Part shown: positions 12,595-21,748 of the stretch, piece by piece | How positions within the stretch are numbered: the stretch's first letter is position 1 | How the letters are laid out: each line of letters begins with the position of its first letter | Assembly (NCBI RefSeq): GCF_016801865.2 | Contig: NC_068938.1 | Coordinates: 2,831,912 to 2,895,911, forward strand | From: Culex pipiens pallens | Lineage: Eukaryota > Arthropoda > Insecta > Diptera > Culicidae | Direction of reading: 5' to 3' | DNA length: 64,000 nt | Translations under genes and position numbers: made by a program | Notes under the pieces: model-generated | What the model was told of the DNA's origin: nothing | Database searches by the model: none | What the model saw: the letters and a program-made list of their open reading frames with translations, nothing else

Positions 12595-15361
12595 AAGCGG
12601 TAATAGGATATAACAAGCTTTGCTTTTCAAACAATTTTCCAATTCAAAATCAATGTTAATTCTTTATTCAGCCCCCAAAATAAATAGCCACGTCCAGGTT
12701 GCATCCTTTAAGCATCCCGTTCGAGTTGTGCAACCTGTCCAATTTCGAAGCAGCAGCAGCTCACATGCACCATATTTTATTCAAAAAGTAAATCTGAGAA
12801 TAAGTAGGTTGGTTAACTGGCCCACATTTCTCCCGGAGCCATTTTCCTTCTTTGGTGGTTTTTCGTGTTTTCGACTTCAGTTAGCTTTGGTCCCGGAATT
12901 GTGGTCGCGTAGAATTTTCGAAGCGGAGGTTCTCCCCAAGGAGTACAACTGCCAGCTCCCTTGGCAGCAAGTTTTTGGTGTTCGTTTCTTGCCCGCCAGT
13001 GGCACGTAATGCATATTTATGGCCAGTTGGGTACTATGTTGAATGTTGTTTCGTAGCATCGTAGAGTTCTTTGGTATATAGTTGTTGTAATTTCACTTCA
13101 TGTGGTTCATGAAGAATTCATGCGAGCTCAGTCTGTTTCCTCCCAAGTCACCGAGTCACCGAGTTTTGGTTTTGCAGCTTTTCAGCTTCCAACTACAACT
13201 CGGGCCCGGTGGTTTTTATTCCGGCCAACCAAGCTCTGCCACCACGCCGAGGGAAAATCAGACTCTTGGCAAACGCAAATCTGTGGAATGTGCTCGGCCA
13301 GGACTAGGAGACGAATTTTGCGGAATATTAAACCCCGCGCTCTGACAACGGAAATGGCCCAGACTGGAAGCCATGCGAGGATGTGTGCGAGTGTGTATTT
13401 TTGAGCAAAATTGAAAAATTTGAATTATTTAAAAGTGAGTGAGTCATAAACGAGAATAGCGAACTGGGAAAAGTTTTCAGCTGCTGAATTACCTGGGCTT
13501 GGGAAAACTAGCACGTTTGGATGTTAAAAGTGAAACAGCAGTGGTGATGTAAGCTATTTTCATGAATAAGATATAAAGTTTTGCCTACTGAAAAATTGAG
13601 GTGTGTTTCTGTTAGGGATAGTAAATTTTGTGTGTTAATTTTTGATCATGGATTTAGCTTCATTAATTTGTATGCGATTTTTTCCAGGTTTTTTTTGTTG
13701 AAAAAGATTAATTTTATTTTAAATCTAAGTTTGCTTACAAAAAATTGCTTCCACACAAATTAATCAGCAACATTTGTGCAAACACTCCCGCTTGGGTGAA
13801 ATTTCCCCATAAATCCATCCAACTCCAGAACCTGCCGCAATCTTCCCCCCAAGCAAACAGACAACTACAGCAGAAGCATCTTTCAGCCACTCTCGTCTCT
13901 CGTCTGCCGAACTGCCGAACTGCGCAACTTTTCCGCACTTGTGTAATTGTTGTTTGGTAATATTTTGCGGCGGGATTTATTTGAATTTATTACCCACCGA
14001 GAAGTTTGCGCCATCAACTTGGGAACGGGGCAAAAAACGTGTTTTTCTCACTCACTCTCTGCTGCGGCCGCGCAAAATTGTGTCTAATCCCATTTTTCCT
14101 AATCGGGATTACCATAAATTGCAATTTATGGTCAATTTCGTTAAGAAAGTCAAGTCGTTGTCTTCACCCGCCGACAGCAGAGCGTGTCTTCGACGTCGTG
14201 CCGAGCAAAGTCGGAGATTATTTTTTTGATGATTTGAAAAGTTAATCCTGTTGGCCCCACGATGTAGGCCCGCCACGTTATTTGGCTAAGACAGATTAGC
14301 GCCCGCGAAGGGAAATTATTTCAAGTTACTTTCCGCCCTGTGATTACGACGACGATGAGGACATTCGCTAATCCTTCGCTTTCCTTTAAAATTGCCAAGA
14401 CCTTCGGTACGGACCTTGGCCCTCAATTTGAGGGTTTGCTGCTGCCGCTGATGAAGAGATAGCAGCCTTGCTGAAGTTCACGAAATGTCTTAATTGAATA
14501 AGTGACTTTTTATTAGTTATTTATTTGATGACTCAAGAAAGACGCCCTCGAAATTACTGCTGCCGTCGCCGCCCTGCCAAAAATCGTCCGCCAAAATGAC
14601 CCTGCGAACAGGGTGGCGATTTATAGTTAATTTTTGTTGTGGTGAAACTTATCAGAAAAAAACTAGTTCTAAAAAAACGATTTAACAAAGATGATCCCCA
14701 CAAAAAAAAAAAATACTGCAAAAATTTTGTTTCGTCGTCCGTGTCTGTCGCGGGTGACCATGAACGGCCATGATCGATGACGACCAACTTTTTCAAAACT
14801 TTTTTTCGTAAAATCGCGATAACTCGTGATGTTTATAAGCAAACCTCTTATGTATATATATCAAAATTTTTGTAATTGTCTGTTCTACAACTTTGTACAA
14901 AATTGTAACACTCTAAAAAATAACCCTGCAAAATTAGAAAAAAACACGAAATTTTAAAATGAAAAATTGTGTTCTAAATGAAAAAAAGACCCTTCTGGGT
15001 CAATGTAGATTCGAAAAGAACATTAAACTTCACATAAAATGACATGTTCCAAAATTTTTTACAGTCGAGTAACGGAAAATGGGAGGATTTTTAAAACTTT
15101 TTTAGTGTTTTTTTCGATGAAAAATACGTTTTTTCGGAATTCTGAGTACGCCATCAAATCGGGCGTCTAATTTTACATAAAAGTCCCTTTAACACCAAAT
15201 TCGGATTCGTGATCAGGGACAAAAGTTACCCCTTAGGACAAAGTTTCACGCAAATTGAAGAAGGGTCGGGGCAACTGCTGTGTGAGTTGGTGCAGAATTA
15301 GCCCATATTCAAATATGAAAATAATAAATCAAAAAGAACAATAAAATTTAAGACAAGTACT

Positions 15362-16069
15362 CTGCCCATGATCGCATAAATGTCCCATATGCATTTTCAA
15401 CAAGTTGAAAAAACGAGCTTGGAAGTTTGAAAAACGTTTTCTCATTAATTTTGAATATACAACCAGTATACTCAAAAATCATTCAACATAGTTCTCATAC
15501 ATGCTCTTGTTTATGCTTTTGATAAGTTTGTATTGAAATTTGTCTTGATTTTTCTCTTTCAATTCAAAAAAGTACGCAGGATGGAACCTGGTATGTGAAC
15601 ATTTTCTACACAGTGCATCAATATATTCGCAAACCAGCCCGATCGCAGCATGCTGCCTAGGTAACCCCAGTAGTAAACAAATTTTTCAGCAGAAAATGGA
15701 GAAAATTTGCATTCTTTTAAAATTATTCAATCAGCCATTTGGGAGATTTGTGTGACCGTGAAATTTATGAAAACCCTTCAAGATGGCCGGTCTGTATAAT
15801 TGCTGACTATATTTAAAAGATTGGAGTATCCGAAAGGTATGTTCAGGACATAATATTTCGTAAAGGGACTGGTTTGTGAACATTATCACGATGGGACTCA
15901 TATTTGAACATTTTTCAGATGGGACAAACAAATTTGTCGTTGATTACTGAATTTCTGGAAAAAAGTGGTAAATATTATTAGTTTAGCTTAAAGGAACACA
16001 AAAAACGAAGCCAATATCTAAGTCAAAATAGACAAAAATGCATATGGGATATTTATGCGAACATAGTAG
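15362..16069. mobile_element. MITE with inverted ends, 708 bp
   Basis: The left end contains CGCATAAATGTCCCATATGC and the right end carries its inverse complement with one change (GCATATGGGATATTTATGCG). The match begins 10-12 bases inside each terminus. The outermost bases (CTGCCCATGA and, inverted, CTACTATGTT) align imperfectly. A 4-bp direct repeat TACT flanks the element (15358-15361 and 16070-16073). The interior has no coding capacity. The superfamily is not assigned. Confidence 0.65.
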
Positions 16070-16211
16070 TACTTTTCGTTTCGAAAAAAATAATAAACAA
16101 GTATTTGTTTTAGACTAACTTGTAATTTTTTTATGTTTTTAATAAAATTATTGCTTTAATGAATGAAAAAACCGAATTACACAAAAAAACGTTTATTAAA
16201 CATAGCAAAGA

Positions 16212-16845
16212 ATGTTTTATGTTTTATGTTTTATGTTTTATGTTTTATGTTTTATGTTTTATGTTTTATGTTTTATGTTTTATGTTTTATGTTTTATGTT
16301 TTATGTTTTATGTTTTATGTTTTATGTTTTATGTTTTATGTTTTATGTTTTATGTTTTATGTTTTATGTTTTATGTTTTATGTTTTATGTTTTATGTTTT
16401 ATGTTTTATGTTTTATGTTTTATGTTTTATGTTTTATGTTTTATGTTTTATGTTTTATGTTTTATGTTTTATGTTTTATGTTTTATGTTTTATGTTTTAT
16501 GTTTTATGTTTTATGTTTTATGTTTTATGGTTTATGTTTTATGTTTTATGTTTTATGTTTTATGTTTTATGTTTTATGTTTTATGTTTTATGTTTTATGT
16601 TTTATGTTTTATGTTTTATGTTTTATTTTTTATGTTTTATGTTTTATGTTTTATGTTTTATGTTTTATGTTTTATGTTTTATGTTTTATGTTTTATGTTT
16701 TATGTTTTATGTTTTATGTTTTATGTTTTATGTTTTATGTTTTATGTTTTATGTTTTATGTTTTATGTTTTATGTTTTATGTTTTATGTTTTATGTTTTA
16801 TGTTTTATGTTTTATGTTTTATGTTTTATGTTTTATGTTTTATGT
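16212..16845 (+). repeat. (TTTTATG)n heptanucleotide array, about 90 copies
   Basis: The array is nearly perfect, with one G-for-T change near 16529 and one T-for-G change near 16626. No plus-strand register of this heptamer contains a stop, so all three frames read the same repeating heptapeptide (F-Y-V-L-C-F-M). The long frames are therefore trivial. Such homogeneity implies recent expansion by slippage or unequal exchange. Confidence 0.97.
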
Positions 16846-19767
16846 TATTTTTTTGTTTTTTCACATTGGCAAATTTTTTATGCTTGAATATCTGAAAAAA
16901 ATAAAATGATTAAGAGATTTTCACTTGTCACCCTGATCCCAACATTTACTTCAGTTGGACAACAAAAACCGTCATCCCAACAAGCTCGCGTTGTTTGCCT
17001 GTGCCTGGAATCGTATAAAATTAATTGGTGCGCAGGACATTTGTCTTCACAGACCATTCATTCGGACGACGTTTCATTTTTTGTTTTATTTGAGCAGCTG
17101 GTTTTTCGCTAAAACTCTGAAACACGAGTCTTCATCGTCGTCGTCGTCTGGCACTCTGACACAACGCTAAAATAAAGGCAGAAAAAGAAGTCCAAACATG
17201 CAATTGGTGATGATCGTGTCGGTCGTAACGAATATATTGGCAAAGCATGGCAAATGTCACGAAATGGTTCGATGGCACGGAATACGATACTGCGATGGCG
17301 ATGGAGTGTTTTCTTTTTTTTTTCGGGTGTCGTCCTCCAAAGAGTCACGGGGGATAGTCCATAAATGGCGTTTCTTTAAGCGACTGAAAGTCGATTTTCG
17401 TAATTTTTGGACTTCTCCTCAACCAAAAAAAAAAGAGAGCTCGCAATATTGTAACCACCAAGGTACAACACTTGACAATGGGCTCGTGGCAGGACTGCCA
17501 GTTGTCACGAAATCAGATTTGTTTGATGACTGGCTGCCAGCAGGCACTTATTGGATGACTGAATGGAAGTAGAGTATTTTTAAGTGTGCGGTACTCCAGC
17601 ACAGTAGTAACTGGGCTCCTGGGCTGGAGTTGACTGAAGTGAGCTGCTAAATATTTGCCTTCTATCATAGCTGGCACTCGTTTTGTCAGGTGTTTGGAGT
17701 GAACGATGGAATCGTGCCACTCGTTATTTAAGCTTTATTGAGTAACACTTTTAATTTGAGCGATGAGGTTAATTGTCAAGAGATTTACTTCAATCTTTTT
17801 CAAAATATTTCTGTTTAATCTAATCGTAATCCTTTCGGAAAATTAAATTTAAATTTCCAATTGACTATCTATAACTCAAAATAATATCAAACTTACAAAC
17901 AAAATAACAATTTCAGATTGAATGAACCAAATTCAGCTTAGAAACCTGACTAGAAAGCCATTCAAGCGTAAATTATCCAAATGAATTTCCTCAAATCAAG
18001 TAAAAAGCCCACGTCCGCTATAGTTTTGGACGACCGCAGGCCCGATTTAAGCCCGGTTCCGAAATCTCATCAACTCAGTCTGCGGCGCAAAGGAAAAACC
18101 CCGTCAGCACGGATTTATTTTCCCGCTGATGACAGAACGGTTGCGGACACAACCCGATTTGTGTTTGTTTTCAACGCTGGAAATCGCTGGGAAAATCTGA
18201 CCCGACTCCGATGAATGGGATGTGTTTTATGGGTTTGTTTTCTCCGCGTTCTGATGACTCGAGCAGAACATTCTGTTATTGTGCAGTTTAGTTAAATTTC
18301 AAACGGAGCTGAATTTATTGTCTCCCGGAAAAAGTTGGCCATGCTTTTTTGAAATAGGACGAAGAAGTCCATCACAGAACGTCACACGTGCGCGGTTGCA
18401 TGGCCTGCTACAGTTTCATCGCAACGCGTCCTTTGCGTTATCGCGCGCACTGCTTCAACGCCAACTGTGACGACCACCAGCACCGTTTGTTGATGATCAT
18501 GGGATCTCCGATCAGGTCACGCGCTTTCATCCCTTCTGCTTTGTTTCGTTGGCTGTGCTCCTATTTTGGTCACATCGCTTGCTTTGGACGCCTTTTTCAG
18601 TGAATTTCTTAAAAAGGTCCGATTACCTTCTGTGTGTCTCGTTGTTTTTGTTTTCGCTCTATCTGAACTCATTCTTTATTTACACTTATCGATCTGCCCA
18701 GAGGACAACAACATCGGAACGAAGCCCGGGTCTGAACCAGATGCACGACTCGGCTCCTACTAACCGAGTTTGGGTTTTATCGATACACAAAGTACTGAAC
18801 CACTACAGATGCCATTAAATTAAATTGAGTACAACTCACTCTTCTCAGTTTTTTTTTTCTTTCTCATTCGTTCTCATTCCTCCCACAATCCAACATGTGT
18901 ATGTTTGTTTTATTTTTCTCTTCTCTTCCCATTTTCTCCCATTCCTCTTCCAATTGAGAAAGAATACGAGAAATCGAGCGATGTGACAATATTTGTTGTT
19001 GGCTTTGTTGTTCGCCCTCTTCTTTTTCGCTCCCTTTCCCGAATGCCACAATAAATGTAGCAATTTGTCCCTCAGCAAACAAAACCACAATTTCTAAAGT
19101 GGACTGCTGCGATCCCGGCGGCGATGCTTTATCTCTACAACACTATAGAGAACGAACGCAGTTTTCGCGTGGCCTGCCTCGATGAACACATGACGCTCTG
19201 CTCTCTGCTTTTTTGTTTTTTTCGGGGCGATTTCCGAACACACTGATACATAAATAATGGCGATGTGTGACGGCTTTTATTGGGGCGTAATTCGAGATGA
19301 CAGATTCGGCCCGCGCGTCACATTCTTTCGCGGAAGAACGACGACTCTAATGACGGATTGCGCGTTGTCCGAACTTTCGAGGTCGTCGAATTTTGATGGG
19401 GTTTTGCTAGAAGTGTCAGACGGTGAATTTTTCGAAGCAAAATTGAAATTTTATTTGAAGTTTAAATGACACGTTCTTTATGGACGTCCCCACTAGTTGA
19501 GTCTAGCATCAAAACGCGTTATGATGAGGGCTTTGTTTGGTTAACTTTTAATTTTGAGATATTATTGTTGATGGGAAGAACGAGTCCAACACATGGATCG
19601 AATCGGGGCCGGTCATCAAAATGATCAAGGCCAGCTGCGAGACTGGCGAGTAATTTGGCACAAACGGAATTAGAATGATGGGGGATGACACTCATTTTCG
19701 AGGCATTCTGCGATGTTTTCAATTTGCATTAATTTAAATTTTGTTATGAAAGCTTTTTATGGCATTT
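16846..19767. other. No gene seen; mostly single-copy DNA
   Basis: The stretch is of moderate GC with several runs suggesting unique sequence (16920-17600, 17960-18800, 19080-19480). I found no exon with domain content or paired splice signals. Short CG-rich phrases and (GTC)n near 17136-17147 are present. It may be intronic or regulatory. Confidence 0.45.
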
Positions 19768-19769
19768 TA

Positions 19770-19842
<73 letters not shown>

Positions 19843-19854
19843 TTTTATTTATCC

Positions 19855-19885
19855 AGGTTAGCAGCTATAATAGCTGATTCAACCT
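19855..19885 (-). promoter_or_regulatory. 3' UTR stem-loop of the half-LINE
   Basis: In the transcript, CAGCTA-TTA-TAGCTG forms a perfect 6-bp stem with a 3-nt loop. It is enclosed by AGGTT and AACCT, which pair outside it. The hairpin sits just upstream of AATAAA and the poly(A). In many LINE/SINE pairs the reverse transcriptase recognises such a 3' hairpin, so it is a candidate recognition site for a full-length partner. Confidence 0.6.
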
Positions 19886-19942
19886 GCCTTCAAAAACAAA
19901 AGGAGGATAGGAATAGAGGAAAATACATTTGAACTTCACACT

Positions 19943-20947
19943 TCACTTCATATTTTCTAGCACTAATTCATTAAAATCTTCCTCTTCTAACAATTCAATC
20001 CACTTTGCGAAGCCGTCCTTTCCTAATTTTTGATAGCATTGCCACCATTTCTCCTTGTACATGGTCTGCAGTCTCAATGCTTGGTGTTTTGTTGCGTCGT
20101 CCACTGCTTCCTGGTACTTCCGCCCGGCTTCTTTCCATTTTTTGTAGAAAAAATTGGTTCGCTGGTCATCCGTCAATTTCATTTTTTTCCGTTCATGCTT
20201 CGATCGCACGACTTCGAAATCATCATCGTTTTCCAGTTCCATTTGATCGTTGTTGTTTTTGCTGCTGCTGTTTTCCCCTTCTTCGGCTGGCCGTTTTGTT
20301 TTGATGCATTTTTTGTTATTGCTGTCGTCGTCAGTTTTAGCCGTCGTACTGCTGCTGCTTGACTCCCCGGCTTTGTTTGGTTCTGCTGACACATCTTTTT
20401 CCGTGTTATTTTTGGTTGCGCGCTTTTTCTTAGTGAGTCGGGCGTTTGGTTGGCCTTTGTAGAAGACGTTGCTGTCACAGCCATCTATCTTTAGGCGCCT
20501 TGGAATTGGACGGTCCAAGTTCATGCGAAGCACCCGCACTCCGTTCGAAATGCCTACGAAGAACTTTTTCCATGTATCACTTTTTATGGTCAGCACTTTG
20601 CCGTACTGACTCATAGTATTGGTGATTTTTTCAGCCGGCAGCTCCGGTGGCAAATCATGTATCCTGACTTCCACGGTGTGATCTTTGAAGTACACCGGGA
20701 TCAGGAACATTTGATTCCCGCACTGCATGGAGTGCCGCAGATTCTTGCTGATTGCACGTTCTGCTAGTGCTGGGTCGTTAAACTCAATTAGAGTAACGCC
20801 AGACTGTAACAATTGAACGCACTTCAGTTCATGCTTGCACTGCACTTTTAGTTCGCGCGATATGAACCTCTCGACGTCGAGGGGTTTGGGTCGGGTGGGT
20901 AAGACGTTGAAATCTAATACCACTACGGTGTTTCGCGTCTTACTCAT
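19943..20947 (-). CDS. LINE ORF1-type nucleic-acid-binding protein, 334 aa, no zinc knuckle
   Basis: ATG at 20947-20945 follows CAGCAAAA, a good insect start context. Residues 1-155 resemble the RRM-like N-terminal region of mosquito LINE ORF1 proteins. They include PLDVERFI near residue 22 and a second block, VEVRIHDLPPELP (near 112), running to YGKVLTIKSDTWKKFFVGI. In related proteins a tract like YKGQPN is followed by CCHC zinc knuckles. Here YKGQPNAR (about 167) runs straight into a lysine-rich, then serine/asparagine/acidic, low-complexity linker (about 175-245). The chain ends in a charged, probably helical segment rich in W and E (about 255-334). The role would be binding the element's RNA. 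The frame is intact; loss of the knuckles is inferred from comparison by memory. Confidence 0.75.
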   Translation of the reverse strand: MSKTRNTVVVLDFNVLPTRPKPLDVERFISRELKVQCKHELKCVQLLQSGVTLIEFNDPALAERAISKNLRHSMQCGNQMFLIPVYFKDHTVEVRIHDLPPELPAEKITNTMSQYGKVLTIKSDTWKKFFVGISNGVRVLRMNLDRPIPRRLKIDGCDSNVFYKGQPNARLTKKKRATKNNTEKDVSAEPNKAGESSSSSTTAKTDDDSNNKKCIKTKRPAEEGENSSSKNNNDQMELENDDDFEVVRSKHERKKMKLTDDQRTNFFYKKWKEAGRKYQEAVDDATKHQALRLQTMYKEKWWQCYQKLGKDGFAKWIELLEEEDFNELVLENMK

Positions 20948-20987
20948 TTTTGCTGAGCAAGAAAAACACCGAGAGAGGAGTTAAAAT

Positions 20988-21021
20988 GCAACCGCTTGCT
21001 ATCGTGGTTGGAGCCGTACTG
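20988..21021 (-). promoter_or_regulatory. Initiator plus DPE-like promoter of the half-LINE
   Basis: The element's first bases CAGTAC match an initiator. Taking the A of CAGT as +1, positions +28 to +32 read GGTTG, which fits the RGWYV downstream promoter element at the canonical spacing. Insect LINEs such as the Drosophila I factor start similarly and use internal TATA-less RNA polymerase II promoters. Function here is inference. Confidence 0.5.
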
Positions 21022-21157
21022 TAAAAATTTCTTCTTTCTTCAGCATCTGGCAAAAAAAAATCAACTGATGAATATTTTTATTACGAATTTTTAATTTATC
21101 AGGTCAAAGGTGATCTATATTTAGTAAACTTTTAGTTTGAAGTTTTACTATTCAACA

Positions 21158-21356
21158 TTAGTGTTGCGTCAGCCAGTCTTTCTTAAAAAGTTCTTTATAT
21201 TTTGCAGTTAGCACCGTCGACAGCTGGTGCTGACCGGCATTATTATTTTTCGCCCCATAATTCTGGCACCGCTGCGCTGTCAGAGGCAAGCCACCCAAAT
21301 GTGTCTCGTCACTCTCGTCGTCATTCCAAATCCAACCTTTTTTGAAGACAGAAGTG
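21158..21356 (-). CDS. Candidate 3' terminal coding exon, 65 codons plus stop, unknown protein
   Basis: On the minus strand a strong acceptor (TTTTCTTTATTTTCAG, ending at 21357) is preceded by a branch-like CTAAT. It is followed by an exon open until TAA at 21160-21158. The peptide begins TSVFKKGWIWNDDESDETHL and ends with KYKELFKKDWLTQH; it has an acidic patch near the N end and a lysine/aromatic C end. An AATAAA lies on the minus strand near 21082-21077, about 75 bases after the stop. The intron would be 21437-21357 (81 nt). I recognise no domain. In-frame upstream coding is given in the next entry. It could be the last exon of a host gene or of an old domesticated element. Confidence 0.45.
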
Positions 21357-21437
21357 CTGAAAATAAAGAAAATTAAAATTAGTTAATTTCTGGAGAAATA
21401 AAGTGCGTTTTTACTTACCTTCGCGTGTTCTACTTAC

Positions 21438-21748
21438 CTGCTGTTGCCACTGCTCTGCTCCTGCTGCCGCTGCTCTGCTCCTGCTGCACTTGCTGCTCCC
21501 GCTGTACCTGCTGCTGCTCTAGCACCTGCTGCTCCCGCTGCACCTGCTGCACCTGCTGCTCCCGCTGCACCTGCTGCTGCTGCTGCGCCTGCTGGACGAC
21601 CTGCTTCCGCCCCGTTGCTCCCATCTGATCCTCCCGCACAAAACACAACGTAGGGTCCGAGTCCGGTGAGTTGCCACTCCAAAAAAAGTTGAAAGGGTTC
21701 AGGTAAATAAGAAGAAAAACAAGCAATGATTGATAATAATTGACTCAA
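21438..21748 (-). CDS. Candidate upstream exon, CAG-repeat-rich, joined to 21356-21158
   Basis: The minus-strand donor CAG|GTAAGTA at 21438/21437 is a consensus match. Splicing to 21356 keeps open the frame that begins with ATG at 21748, giving 510 nt (169 codons plus stop) and an AG|C junction codon. In this frame the CAG-type repeats (21440-21620) read mostly Ala/Gly, ending QRQQEQSSGNS. The neighbouring frame reads poly-Gln with VQREQQ motifs but leads to a stop 20-odd codons into the next exon. A second perfect donor lies 19 bp downstream (21419) but reaches a stop in the joined frame. The true start could be in another exon beyond 21748. Confidence 0.3.
21440..21620. repeat. CTG/CAG-type trinucleotide repeat, interrupted
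   Basis: The plus strand is dominated by CTGCTG, CTGCACCTG and CTCCCG steps in a three-base period. The interruptions are regular (VQREQQ-like blocks on the minus strand), so it looks like an old coding-type repeat and not a pure microsatellite. Confidence 0.75.

Larger units (their letters stand above)
11265..15361. other. No gene seen; mixed AT-rich and GC-richer DNA
   Basis: 11265-12600 is AT-rich and contains the second copy of a dispersed repeat (11612-11882). 12600-14600 is GC-richer and looks single-copy; its open frames are short, overlapping and without recognisable domains. 14800-15300 reads like an abundant mosquito intergenic repeat, with long T/A runs around phrases such as GAAGGGTCGGGGCAAC, but I cannot delimit it. 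Confidence 0.5.
19774..21021 (-). mobile_element. Non-autonomous LINE insertion carrying only ORF1 (HAL1-like)
   Basis: Read on the minus strand, the element starts CAGTACGGCTCCAACC at 21021 and has a 74-nt leader and an intact ORF1-type frame (20947-19943). A short 3' UTR with a hairpin follows, then AATAAA and a run of 68 A (T on the plus strand, 19841-19774). It is flanked by the 9-bp direct repeat TAAAAATTT (plus strand 19768-19776 and 21022-21030). The left copy overlaps three bases of the poly(T), as expected when the tail abuts an A-ended target. These are hallmarks of target-primed reverse transcription. No endonuclease or reverse transcriptase frame is present, so mobilisation must have been in trans. 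The uninterrupted frame and long tail indicate a recent insertion. Confidence 0.85.

Noticed and set aside
16159..16909. Three long overlapping open frames of an F-Y-V-L-C-F-M repeat
   Set aside because: They are the three readings of a stop-free TTTTATG heptamer array.
21430..21726. Poly-glutamine protein (98 codons) as the real product of the CAG tract
   Set aside because: It hits a stop at the donor site, and if spliced to the strong acceptor it meets a stop after about 26 codons, whereas the adjacent frame joins cleanly to the 65-codon exon. It remains possible if another exon is used.
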